Origin: Vampirovibrionales bacterium
Lineage (GTDB): Bacteria; Cyanobacteriota; Vampirovibrionia; Vampirovibrionales; Vampirovibrionaceae
DNA: 37,094 bases
Direction of reading: 5' to 3'
NCBI GenBank assembly: GCA_029866025.1
Contig: JARXAD010000006.1
Coordinates: forward strand, 82,907-120,000
Position numbers and translations under genes: made by a program. Numbering within the stretch: the first letter of the stretch is position 1; each line of letters starts with the position of its first letter. Positions 7,358 through 15,184 of this stretch are shown piece by piece. The notes below the pieces were generated by a model, which made no database searches, was not told the DNA's origin, and worked only from the letters and a program-made list of their open reading frames with translations.

Positions 7358-8920
7358 ATGCCCACCTTTAGTGAATTGCTTACTCAGCTAGGCCCTGTAG
7401 CCCTTTCATGGGTAGCAGGCGATCTGAGCACTCAGCCCATTACCGCTAACATTACTCACATCACCAGCGATTCTCGCCAAGTGACTGATGGCAGCGTATT
7501 TGTTGCGCTGGAAGGCGAACACACCGACGGGCACCAGTACTTGGCCCAAGCGGTGAAAAATGGCGCCGTGGCCTTGGTGGTATTAGAAAAACGGGTGGCA
7601 GGGCTGACCTTGCCTCAAGGCGTTGCGGTGTATAGCGCGACTGATACCTGGGCCGCCTATGGCTGGTTGGCCAGCGCACTGGCTGGACATCCCGGTCAAG
7701 AACTCACGTTGGTTGGTGTGACGGGAACCAACGGTAAAACCACCGTCACCCACCTCATTGAGGCCATGCTTCGCCACGCCCAACAGCCCGTTGGCATGAT
7801 TGGCACCTTGGGAACGCGGGTGACCTTGCCCCCCAGCAACGCCAGCACGGAACTGGGCTATACCACCACGGGTCATACCACCCCCATGGCTGCCGAATTA
7901 CAAGCCACCCTTGCCGAGATGAAGAACCAAGGTGCCCAAACCGTGGTGATGGAAGTCAGTTCTCACGCGCTGGCCCAATCTCGCGTGGCCGGGTGTGCCT
8001 TTCAAGTGGCGGTACACACCAACATCACCCAAGATCATTTGGACTTCCATGGCACCATGCAGCGCTACGCAGAAGCCAAAGCACTGCTGTTTTCTCAGTT
8101 GGATCCGACCCGAAATCCTGTGGCTGTCATCAACGCCGATGACGCGTGGGGAACCACCATGTTGGCTGCGGTGCCACAAACGGTTCAAACCATTACCTAC
8201 GGCTTAAAATCGGCAACAGCGGCGCTAAAAGCCACCGACATCCACTACGCCATCCACGAAACGTGTTTTATCCTTCAATATGAAGGGCAGTCCACGCCTG
8301 TGACCATGAAATTGGCCGGTGAGTTTGGTGTGTACAATGCCTTGGCGGCGTTGGCAGCCGGGTTGGGCTTAGGACTCCCCCTTGCCAAGTGCGTGGAGGC
8401 TCTGAGCCAGATGCACGGCGTTCGGGGCCGCTTTGAAGTGGTGGCCAAAGCCACCAGCTCAACCCCTGCTGTGGTGGTGGATTACGCCCACACCCCCGAT
8501 GGGTTGGACAATATTTTGCAAGCCGTCAAACGTATTTTACCGACGAATGGGAAACTGATTGCCGTGTTTGGCTGCGGCGGCGACCGCGATGCCACCAAAC
8601 GCCCCAAAATGGGGGCCATTGCCAACCGATTGGCGGATAAAGCAGTGGTCACCAGCGACAATCCCCGTAGCGAGGACCCTCAGCAAATCATTACGGATAT
8701 TCTTCACGGGATTCATCCCTTTGATGCCACCCAGGTATCAGTTCAGCCGGATCGCGAACAAGCCATCCATGCTGCCATTGATGCCGCTGGTCCTAACGAT
8801 GTTGTTGTGGTGGCGGGTAAAGGCCATGAAGACTACCAAATTTTGGCGGACCGCACCATCCACTTTGATGACCGTGAAGTGGTGCAGGCGTATTTATCCC
8901 GCACTGCGGCTCTCGTTTAA
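7358..8920 (+). CDS. murE: UDP-MurNAc-L-Ala-D-Glu:meso-diaminopimelate ligase
   Basis: This cytoplasmic Mur ligase adds the third residue of the peptidoglycan stem peptide. It has the N-terminal substrate domain (ITSDSRQVTDGSVFVALEGE), the ATP loop GVTGTNGKTTVTHL, the central HTNITQDHLDFHGT and the C-terminal VDYAHTPDGLDN. The substrate motif DNPR (in VTSDNPRSEDP) is the signature of enzymes that use meso-diaminopimelate rather than lysine. The length of about 520 residues is normal. A GTG at 7343 is also in frame (adds MLEIV), but the ATG at 7358 has a weak GGA seven bases upstream and is more likely. No murF lies next to it in this cluster. Confidence 0.97.
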   Translation: MPTFSELLTQLGPVALSWVAGDLSTQPITANITHITSDSRQVTDGSVFVALEGEHTDGHQYLAQAVKNGAVALVVLEKRVAGLTLPQGVAVYSATDTWAAYGWLASALAGHPGQELTLVGVTGTNGKTTVTHLIEAMLRHAQQPVGMIGTLGTRVTLPPSNASTELGYTTTGHTTPMAAELQATLAEMKNQGAQTVVMEVSSHALAQSRVAGCAFQVAVHTNITQDHLDFHGTMQRYAEAKALLFSQLDPTRNPVAVINADDAWGTTMLAAVPQTVQTITYGLKSATAALKATDIHYAIHETCFILQYEGQSTPVTMKLAGEFGVYNALAALAAGLGLGLPLAKCVEALSQMHGVRGRFEVVAKATSSTPAVVVDYAHTPDGLDNILQAVKRILPTNGKLIAVFGCGGDRDATKRPKMGAIANRLADKAVVTSDNPRSEDPQQIITDILHGIHPFDATQVSVQPDREQAIHAAIDAAGPNDVVVVAGKGHEDYQILADRTIHFDDREVVQAYLSRTAALV

Positions 8921-8946
8921 CCTAAACTTAGGAGATATCTCGTTCT

Positions 8947-10527
8947 ATGACTTCGGCCACCTTGGCGTCTCCTATGGACCATGCTCATCACGAACCCTTA
9001 ACCGTGCTCTCTAAAACAGCGCCCGTTCATTTTATTGGGGTGGGAGGCATTGGCATGAGCGGCTTGGCAAAAATCCTTTTGGAATCGGGCTACACCGTCA
9101 CAGGGTCCGACTTACGCAGTAACGACGAAACAAAACGCTTGCACGCCATGGGTGCCACCATTCACACGGGGCACTCCTCAGAGAATCTGCCTATCAATGC
9201 CACGGTGGTCCTCAGCACGGCGGTTAGCCCTAACAATCCAGAATGGTTAACAGCTCAGGAACTGGGTCTGCCCTGCGTTCATCGAAGCGAGTTGCTCCGC
9301 TGGATTTTAGAATCGCCCGAGTTTGGCCATACCTTGTCTGTGGGCATTTCGGGTTCTCATGGCAAAACCAGCACCACGGGAATGACCGCTTGTGGCTTGG
9401 CAGGCGGCGGACTGTTCCCCACCGCGATTGCAGGCGGCTTGTTTCCGGCCTCCTTGGCCAGTTCCCTCACCAATGCCGTCACCTCGACTACCAAAACGGT
9501 AGCCGTGGCAGAGCTTGACGAAAGCGATGGCTCGTTGCTGGCCTACACCCCTGATATTTCTGTGCTGCTGAACTTGGAGATGGATCACGCCGAGCATTTC
9601 CCCGAGGGCATTGAGGGCTTACGCAACGTCATTCATACCTTTGTAGAGCATTTGGCCACCCAAGCTACAGCCGAACGCCCCAAATCATTGCTTCTTAATG
9701 TGGCCGACCCTGAACTGTTGCTAATGCTGCCCGCTTGGCAAAAATTAGCCTTGAATAATCCAGCGTTCAGGCTGGTGGGGTTTCACAACCCCTTTGGCAG
9801 TGGCGATTTAGCCCTAAAGACCTTGGGCCATCCGATAGCAGGCTTGCCGGTTTACACCCTTACCGAGGTCGCCGAAGACTCGCCAGCCCGCTATCGTGGC
9901 GTGGTAAATTTGGGTAAAGATTCGGTGGCGACTTTAAGCATGACGGCCCCCGGAAAACACCAACTGGTGAACGGCATGGTGGCCCTCGCCATCGCACATC
10001 AACTCAAACAGCAGGGCCAATTCCTTGATTTAGCGAAAGCAGCGGAAGGTATTAGCGACTTTACCGGTATGGGGCGTCGCTTTGAAGTGGTGGGCCGCTG
10101 GAATGGCGCTACCTTGGTGGATGATTACGCCCATCACCCCACGGAAGTGGCTGCTATGGTTACTGTTGGAAAATCCGTGTTGGGTAATAAGGGCAGTATT
10201 ATTGGGGTGTTTCAGCCCCACCGTTACACCCGCTTGCGGGAGTTTTGGGAGCCCTTTGCTGAGAGCCTGTTGGGACTCGATGAGATCATCATCACCGATG
10301 TGTACGAAGCGAGTGAGCCACCCATTGAGGGTATTACGGGCGAGGCCTTTACCCAAGTGGTGAGAGAAAAGCTACAGGCGTTAGGCCAAGCATCCAAACC
10401 CGTGTCTTATGTCCCTCGCAGCCAGTGGAATACCTTGATTACCGACTTAAAAAGCCGCTTGACCCCTTATGACTGGGTGATGAGTATTGGTGCCGGCGAT
10501 ATTACCGCTCTACTTCGTGGCTGGTAA
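8947..10527 (+). CDS. murC: UDP-N-acetylmuramate--L-alanine ligase
   Basis: This cytoplasmic Mur ligase attaches L-alanine to UDP-MurNAc, the first stem-peptide residue. The nucleotide-binding N-terminus FIGVGGIGMSGLAKIL starts near residue 30, after a non-conserved extension of about 27 residues. The ATP loop is GISGSHGKTSTTGM, followed by AELDESDGSL and LEMDHAEHF. The C-terminal domain has VDDYAHHPTEV and GVFQPHRYTRL. All are diagnostic of MurC. The total of 526 residues is slightly long because of the N-terminal extension. An AGGAG ribosome-binding site precedes the ATG, and murE ends 26 bases upstream. The murB gene starts four bases after the stop. Confidence 0.97.
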   Translation: MTSATLASPMDHAHHEPLTVLSKTAPVHFIGVGGIGMSGLAKILLESGYTVTGSDLRSNDETKRLHAMGATIHTGHSSENLPINATVVLSTAVSPNNPEWLTAQELGLPCVHRSELLRWILESPEFGHTLSVGISGSHGKTSTTGMTACGLAGGGLFPTAIAGGLFPASLASSLTNAVTSTTKTVAVAELDESDGSLLAYTPDISVLLNLEMDHAEHFPEGIEGLRNVIHTFVEHLATQATAERPKSLLLNVADPELLLMLPAWQKLALNNPAFRLVGFHNPFGSGDLALKTLGHPIAGLPVYTLTEVAEDSPARYRGVVNLGKDSVATLSMTAPGKHQLVNGMVALAIAHQLKQQGQFLDLAKAAEGISDFTGMGRRFEVVGRWNGATLVDDYAHHPTEVAAMVTVGKSVLGNKGSIIGVFQPHRYTRLREFWEPFAESLLGLDEIIITDVYEASEPPIEGITGEAFTQVVREKLQALGQASKPVSYVPRSQWNTLITDLKSRLTPYDWVMSIGAGDITALLRGW

Positions 10528-10531
10528 GCGG

Positions 10532-11521
10532 ATGTTGTGGACAGAAAAAGCCCATACCAACTGGACGGGTGTCCAATGGACAACGTACAAAATGGGTGGC
10601 CCCTTGCAAGAGGCCTATCAACCCCAGAGTCTTAGCGAGGCGGTTGAATTATTAACACGCTGGATGGCCCTTGAAGACAACCAACGACCCAAACTCACCT
10701 TGCTCGGCTGGGGAGGCAATAGCGTGGTGGCACAGGCGGGTATTGCAGGGGTTACTCTCATCACCCGCAAACTGGATTGGGTGCGACCTGAGGCGGACGG
10801 GCTTTCGTTTACCTTTGGAGCTGGGGTTCATTCTGCTAAAGTAGCCGCTACGGCTCAAAAACATGGTCTTGCCGGTGGCGAATTTATGATTGGCATTCCT
10901 GGCACGGTGGGGGGCATGGTGCGCATGAATGCCGGTGCCTTGGGGCAAAACACCAGCGAACGCTTGATTAGTGCACGGGTTTTTAATGCGACTACTGGCG
11001 TGCTGGAAGACTGGCCCGCGGAACGTTTTGGCTTCCGGTACCGCCACAGCGAGATGGATTCGGCTAAACATTTTGTGCTGGAAGCCACCTTTGCCTTTGT
11101 GCCCGGCGATGCTGCGACCATTGCTCAAAAAATGACGGATAGCGTCCAGTTCCGGCGTGCTCATCACCCCACCGAACCCAACGGCGGCAGCGTGTTTCGC
11201 AATCCGTTGCCCACCGAAAGCAACCCTAAGCCACCTTCGGCAGGGATGTTGCTGGATGGCCTTGGTGCAAGAGGGGATGTGACCTTCAATAAGCCTCCGT
11301 GGGAGCAAGGCGGCGTGCAGGTCAGCCCGCGCCACGCTAACTTTATTGTGAACGTGGGGGTGGGTGATGAGGTCGGCACCAGCACCGATGTGCTTCGCCT
11401 CATGCGGCGCATGCAGCAAGCCGTAATAGATGCCCATGGCATCACCCTTCGCCCCGAAAATGTGCTGCTGGGCGATGCCAACGCCGAGGAACAGGCGTTG
11501 TGGCAACTATTATGGCAATAA
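10532..11521 (+). CDS. murB: UDP-N-acetylenolpyruvoylglucosamine reductase
   Basis: MurB is a flavoenzyme that reduces enolpyruvyl-UDP-GlcNAc to UDP-MurNAc, the substrate of MurC. The sequence shows the N-terminal NTYKMGGPLQE-like start (TTYKMGG), FAD-binding LLGWGGNSVVAQAG, GGEFMIGIPGTVGGMVRMNAG, FGFRYRHSEM and the catalytic serine motif GGSVFRNP. The C-terminal part ends with HGITLRPENVLLGD, close to the family's 'GIxLxPExxxxG'. The length is 329 residues. A non-ATG start overlapping murC (10487) is open, but the ATG at 10532 directly after the murC stop is the likely one, probably with translational coupling. Confidence 0.95.
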   Translation: MLWTEKAHTNWTGVQWTTYKMGGPLQEAYQPQSLSEAVELLTRWMALEDNQRPKLTLLGWGGNSVVAQAGIAGVTLITRKLDWVRPEADGLSFTFGAGVHSAKVAATAQKHGLAGGEFMIGIPGTVGGMVRMNAGALGQNTSERLISARVFNATTGVLEDWPAERFGFRYRHSEMDSAKHFVLEATFAFVPGDAATIAQKMTDSVQFRRAHHPTEPNGGSVFRNPLPTESNPKPPSAGMLLDGLGARGDVTFNKPPWEQGGVQVSPRHANFIVNVGVGDEVGTSTDVLRLMRRMQQAVIDAHGITLRPENVLLGDANAEEQALWQLLWQ

Positions 11522-11749
11522 GCATCCCCTTATAAATGTAACACTTTGTAACGATGATAGTGTTTGCAGTAAATCATCTAACATCAATTTTGTATGATGA
11601 GACTTAACTATGATATTGATATGAAACAACTGAACCTTCGCTGGCGCTCACAGAGAACGAATGGGGTTTCTATCAAGAGAATCGGCTCTCAAGTTTTGTT
11701 GTGAGGCCGAGATGTGTCGTTTATTGATCATTATAAGGTCTGTATTCCC
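11522..11749. other. Intergenic A+T-rich stretch after murB
   Basis: About 230 bases with no convincing gene. It is more A+T-rich than the surrounding genes and probably carries the promoter of the small gene at 11750. I found no clear intrinsic terminator for the mur operon. Confidence 0.4.
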
Positions 11750-11910
11750 ATGCAAATATCGTCTCTTCAGTTTTCCGCTCACCCCATACCGTCAAGACTC
11801 AGGCTCCTGTGCAAGCCCAGTTTGGTCTCTGGACTTCAATCCAAGAGGAAAATGGCGACGCACCTGTTACTACCCAACAAGCCACTAGCAAGTTAAACAT
11901 TACAGCCTAA
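11750..11910 (+). pseudogene. Small tagged protein gene with an apparent one-base frameshift
   Basis: From the ATG at 11750 (AAGG about ten bases upstream) the frame reads MQISSLQFSAHP and then degenerates into an Arg/Leu-rich sequence. From the run of four C at 11782-11785 onward the -1 frame reads protein-like to a stop at 11908-11910: HTVKTQAPVQAQFGLWTS, then IQEENGDAPVTTQQATSKLN. One additional C in the run would join both halves into a 53-residue protein. The second half carries PVQAQFG, which matches the N-terminal signature of three other proteins here. It is therefore either a recent pseudogene, a sequencing error in the C-run, or a frameshifted gene. A terminator at 11936-11966 follows at a sensible distance. 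Confidence 0.5.
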
Positions 11911-11935
11911 AGGCACCAACAGAAAAATATCATAG

Positions 11936-11966
11936 CGCCTCTGTCACTTTCAGATGGAGGCGTTTT
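11936..11966 (+). terminator. Intrinsic terminator
   Basis: CGCCTC (11936-11941) pairs with GAGGCG (11957-11962), followed directly by TTTT. It follows the small frameshifted gene on the plus strand and lies just beyond the fliR stop, so it may work in both directions. Confidence 0.55.
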
Positions 11967-11971
11967 GTAAC

Positions 11972-12775
11972 TCATTTGCCGGGGAATACCCGCTCGTAAT
12001 CTTGCAAATAATGGACGGTGGCGGCGACGAATTGGGGCAAGGTGGCCAAAAACACCCCCACCCCAATGGCAGGCTTTAAGGCGGCACTTAGCTGAAACAC
12101 GGGAATTTGTTGAGCCGCACGGTTGACCACTCCCAAAATAATATCCACGGCCAAGGTAATGACCACCACAGGGGCCACCAACTGTACCGCCACCGTCAGG
12201 GAATTGGCAGAAATCATCACCAAATAATCCAAGTTAATGGCGGTGGTAAAGGACACGCTTTGGGCATACACCGGAAACACCTTGAGGGAATGGCGCAAGG
12301 CATTGAGCAACCAGTGATGGCCATTCATATGGACAAACAGTACGGTGGCAAACAAGCCAAAAAATTGGTCCAGCAACATGACCTGCCCACGGGCGGAAGG
12401 GTCAAAAATCATGGCCGATGACAAGCCAATTTGGTTGTTCATGACGGCGCCAGCGGCACTCACCACGCGGTGAATCATATCCGCCGTGAGGCCAATGAGG
12501 CCACCCACAAAAATATTAAGCAACAGCCAGTAAAAAAACTGCGCCGTACCCGGAATACCCGACGGTACCGTGTGAGGCGGCACCGCCCAAATAAGGGCAG
12601 CGGTAATAAACAGGGCCAACGATAGCTTCACGTTAAAAATAATGTCTTTGCGGTTAAAGACGGGCGCTAAAAAAAAGAAGGTAATGACCCGCCCCAGCAA
12701 CAGCATGCCCGTAGTGAGAGTAGGGCCAAATTGTTCGTACAGCTTGCCAAAGCCTTCCAAGGCGGCTTCAAACAT
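11972..12775 (-). CDS. fliR: Flagellar export gate protein FliR
   Basis: This 267-residue polytopic membrane protein is part of the FliPQR export gate in the flagellar basal body. Family features include RVITFFFLAPVFNRKDI near the start, VGGLIGLTADMIHRVVSAAG and NNQIGLSSAMIFDPS ('GxxxGxxxDP'-type region), a LLDQFFGLFATVLF helix, and VNRAAQQIPVFQL near the C-terminus. The ribosome-binding site GGAGGAGG lies inside the end of fliQ, whose last codons (GGA GGA GGT) it forms, so the two genes are translationally linked. It is the last gene of the minus-strand flagellar cluster. Confidence 0.95.
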   Translation of the reverse strand: MFEAALEGFGKLYEQFGPTLTTGMLLLGRVITFFFLAPVFNRKDIIFNVKLSLALFITAALIWAVPPHTVPSGIPGTAQFFYWLLLNIFVGGLIGLTADMIHRVVSAAGAVMNNQIGLSSAMIFDPSARGQVMLLDQFFGLFATVLFVHMNGHHWLLNALRHSLKVFPVYAQSVSFTTAINLDYLVMISANSLTVAVQLVAPVVVITLAVDIILGVVNRAAQQIPVFQLSAALKPAIGVGVFLATLPQFVAATVHYLQDYERVFPGK

Positions 12776-12781
12776 AGGGGG

Positions 12782-13273
12782 TTAACCTCCTCCGTTACCA
12801 TTGCGAAGGTAGGCTTTTTCCGTGATTTGGTTGCCCAACTTGTTTTGGCCAGTCACACGAACCCCAGGTGATGAGCCCACATCCGGCATGGATTTGGCGT
12901 TACTGTTGAGGGATTTTTTAAAGCCTTTTTGCGTCTCGTTTCCAAAAAACTTACGTATTTTGGCCAGACGTTCTTCGGTTCTCATGGCGGGCATCAAAAA
13001 TTTACCTTCATTAGGAATCTCTTGAAAGGCAATGATGGTGGATTCGCGGACAAAATTTTCCAGCACGCTCATCATTAGGCCGCCGCCAAAAATAAGGAGT
13101 AGAAACACCAAGATGATTTTGGGTGCGGCGCTAATGGTTTGTTCTTGCACCTGGGTAACGGCTTGCAAAATACCAATGACCAAGCCAACGCCTGCCGCAA
13201 TAAACACGGCTGGCATGGATAGCATGAGGACTAAAAACATCCCCTTGCCCACGTGGTCCATCATTAGTTCCAT
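12782..13273 (-). CDS. fliQ: Flagellar export gate protein FliQ with long C-terminal extension
   Basis: Residues about 5-90 match FliQ: two membrane helices (LVLMLSMPAVFIAAGVGLVI and the IILVFLLLIFGGGLMMSV segment) around GILQAVTQVQEQTISAAPK, the family's QAxTQIQEQTL block. FliQ is normally about 89 residues. Here the protein has 163, with an extra tail of roughly 70 residues that is basic and polar (EERLAKIRKFFGNETQKGF, then a Ser/Asn/Gly-rich end). The tail is not known from standard FliQ, as far as I recall. Its end GNGGG is encoded by the fliR ribosome-binding site. Alternative starts are Met4 and Met5. Confidence 0.9.
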   Translation of the reverse strand: MELMMDHVGKGMFLVLMLSMPAVFIAAGVGLVIGILQAVTQVQEQTISAAPKIILVFLLLIFGGGLMMSVLENFVRESTIIAFQEIPNEGKFLMPAMRTEERLAKIRKFFGNETQKGFKKSLNSNAKSMPDVGSSPGVRVTGQNKLGNQITEKAYLRNGNGGG

Positions 13274-13367
13274 AAGGCAGTGTGTCTCTCTCTTTGCCTT
13301 AGTATAAGTGGTTTATTACAGGTTTCAGTCAAGTTATTAGATGAGTTTTAGAGCGTTAAATATAAGT

Positions 13368-13667
13368 TTATATATCACCGAGTCCTCCTGCTTTCTTTAC
13401 CCTTTTAGCGCGATCCCATTGCTCTGGGGGGATATCATTCATTGGTGTTATAAACAAAAAAGCATCTACTATGTGCTGGTTTAATTCAAGTTCTAATGGA
13501 GTGCCTTTAGGAACTCCCGTTTCTATTTCTGGGCGTGACGTGCACCAACTATCACTTAGTTCCGTTACAATATGTTTTACCTTATCCAAAGGACTATCAC
13601 CTTCTTCATTCCCTTTAAAGTAAACGTTTACAGGCGGCTGCCACCCAATTCTACTCAAAAACACCAT
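13368..13667 (-). CDS. Hypothetical tagged protein between fliP and fliQ
   Basis: This 99-residue protein is not recognised. It has no membrane segment and carries PVNVYFKG (residues 12-19), matching the N-terminal signature found in three other proteins in this window. The remainder is acidic and predicted soluble (EEGDSPLDKVKHIVTELSDS, then PLELELNQHIVDAFLF). A GAGGGG ribosome-binding site precedes the ATG. It interrupts the usual fliP-fliQ-fliR order; a hairpin after fliP (13803-13816) suggests it may be transcribed separately. Its base composition is visibly more A+T-rich than its neighbours, so insertion into the cluster by transfer is possible. A flagellar role is not shown. Confidence 0.7.
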   Translation of the reverse strand: MVFLSRIGWQPPVNVYFKGNEEGDSPLDKVKHIVTELSDSWCTSRPEIETGVPKGTPLELELNQHIVDAFLFITPMNDIPPEQWDRAKRVKKAGGLGDI

Positions 13668-13802
13668 AAAGACCCCTCTTCCAACCTTGTTTAAAGAATT
13701 TATTTATCGAATTAAACGAGCTCAAGCATCGCATTTTATCGTGACAACACAATGACAGTATTACAGCCCCGCAAACCAATAGTTAAACAAACCTGAGCAA
13801 AC

Positions 13803-13816
13803 GCCGTTTTGACGGC
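13803..13816 (-). terminator. Small hairpin directly after fliP
   Basis: Read on the minus strand, GCCGT-CAAA-ACGGC begins right after the fliP stop codon and is followed by GTTTG. The stem is only five base pairs with a weak T-run, so it may be a partial terminator or an mRNA-processing structure. Confidence 0.4.
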
Positions 13817-14473
13817 TTATCGGAAGCTTTGCACCAGCCCGTGAACAATGAGGCTCCAGCCATCCACCGCCACAAACACCAAAATTTTGAATGGGAGTGA
13901 AATAATGGTGGGCGACAACATCATCATCCCCAAGGCCAGCAAAATATTGGCCACCACAAGGTCTAGCACAATAAAGGGAATAAAAATAATAAAGCCAATC
14001 TCAAAAGCGGTGCGCAGTTCACTGAGCATAAAGGCGGGGGCTACTTCCCAAATGGTAAGGGCGGCAGGGCTGGTGGGCACTGCATCGCGCGTGTAGCTTA
14101 AAAAGAAGGCGATGTCCTGCTCTTGGGTTTGGCGCATCATAAATTCTTTTAGGGGCTCACTAATGGCCATCAGCATACTCACCAACGAGTCATTGTGAGC
14201 CATCATGGGCTGCAAAATAGTACCCATCTCCCCAAACACGGGGCTCATGGTGTAAAAGGTTAATATGAGGGCCATGCCTACCAGTACAATGGCAGGCGGC
14301 ACTTGTTGCGTACCTAAGGCAGTTTTTAAAATAGAAAACACAATTACGTAGCGCATAAAGCTGGTCATGCTTACCACAATAAAGGGCAGCAAGCTGAGGG
14401 AGGCCATCACCACAATGAGTTGAATGGCAGGATCGAGGGCATTGAGCGCCGAGGCGGCAGAGGCTACAGCCAC
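13817..14473 (-). CDS. fliP: Flagellar export gate protein FliP
   Basis: This 218-residue membrane protein is the core of the FliPQR gate. Conserved blocks are MTSFMRYVIVFSILKTALGTQQVPP, LILTFYTMSPVF, PLKEFMMRQTQ, PAFMLSELRTAFEIGF (the family's 'PAFxxSELxxAFxIGF') and FIPFIVLDLVVANILLALGMMMLSP. It is shorter than E. coli FliP (about 245) because the N-terminal signal-like region is absent or short. Translation starts at a GTG with GAGAG about ten bases upstream. It is separated from fliO by 162 bases that hold a pair of inverted repeats, and from fliQ by the 99-aa gene. Confidence 0.95.
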   Translation of the reverse strand: MAVASAASALNALDPAIQLIVVMASLSLLPFIVVSMTSFMRYVIVFSILKTALGTQQVPPAIVLVGMALILTFYTMSPVFGEMGTILQPMMAHNDSLVSMLMAISEPLKEFMMRQTQEQDIAFFLSYTRDAVPTSPAALTIWEVAPAFMLSELRTAFEIGFIIFIPFIVLDLVVANILLALGMMMLSPTIISLPFKILVFVAVDGWSLIVHGLVQSFR

Positions 14474-14547
14474 AGGATAGGGTCTCTCTTGGATGAACAG
14501 AGGGTTAAATTCGGGAATCGTAAAGGCGATTGATGAGGGGATGCTTT

Positions 14548-14626
14548 AGGTTGACGTCAACGTCAACCTTGGGAGGTTCCAATGGGAGTCTGTTTTTAAA
14601 GCAAGGTTGACGCTCACGTCAAGGTG
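14548..14626. repeat. Pair of related inverted repeats with TTGACG core between fliO and fliP
   Basis: The first element is AGGTTGACGT-CA-ACGTCAACCT (14548-14569), a perfect ten-base-pair inverted repeat. The second (14603-14626) is AAGGTTGACG-CTCA-CGTCAAGGTG, with a six-base TTGACG/CGTCAA core. Both share the TTGACG half-site and lie about 55 bases apart in the fliO-fliP gap. This arrangement looks like a dimeric regulator's operator pair. TTGACG also resembles a -35 box on the minus strand, so it could overlap an internal promoter for fliP. Confidence 0.7.
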
Positions 14627-14635
14627 TTACAAAAC

Positions 14636-15184
14636 TTAACAATTAAGGGCCATACTCACGGGTCCCCATCCATCCGGCACCCCAAAAGGGGGCTTTATAA
14701 CTGGTTTATTGGGGGTTGTCGAATGTTCCATAGATAAATAACGGCCACCCAGATCCACATTATTAGCGCCCTGTAGGGCGTGGAGTTGGGTGCCGGTAGG
14801 GCCAGTGACCAACAGCCAGCGCCCGTCAGGAGAATCGAGCACATGGGCGGTGTGAGAATCATCGAGGGGTAAGGTTTGCTTGGCCACAACAATGGCTTGG
14901 CTTGATGCTTCGGAACCTTCCATTGTTACAGCAGGGGGTGCCTTTATGGCCTTACGTGGCAGGGTAAATCGCTGCCACAGGGTTCTCCAAAACATATGGG
15001 TGAAAAAAACATTGGTAATAGGGGGGTTTGCTACAGGAGAGGTTATGGTGGAACCACTCTTCGCTTTTATAAGGCCTGCGGCAATGTACAGCACCACCAC
15101 CATACCAGCAGTGTAGGCCAATACCCGCACCAAATAGGTGGCTAAAAAGCTGCTATGGGCCGTAGGATCGGCAAAGACGCCCAT
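14636..15184 (-). CDS. fliO: Flagellar biosynthesis protein FliO-like
   Basis: The product has 182 residues, with one membrane segment near the N-terminus (about 15-40, YLVRVLAYTAGMVVVLYIAA), then a soluble domain with VVAKQTLPLDDSHTAHVLDS and GRWLLVTGPTGTQLHAL. This matches the FliO pattern of a beta-rich domain around 'RLxLGxxxxLxLVxVxGRxLLLGVTxxGxxLL'. FliO assists assembly of the FliP ring. Order supports it: FliM/FliN-like, FliO, FliP. Its ATG overlaps the stop of the upstream gene by one base (TAATG), indicating coupling. The sequence identity of FliO is always low, so the call leans on position and architecture. Confidence 0.75.
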   Translation of the reverse strand: MGVFADPTAHSSFLATYLVRVLAYTAGMVVVLYIAAGLIKAKSGSTITSPVANPPITNVFFTHMFWRTLWQRFTLPRKAIKAPPAVTMEGSEASSQAIVVAKQTLPLDDSHTAHVLDSPDGRWLLVTGPTGTQLHALQGANNVDLGGRYLSMEHSTTPNKPVIKPPFGVPDGWGPVSMALNC

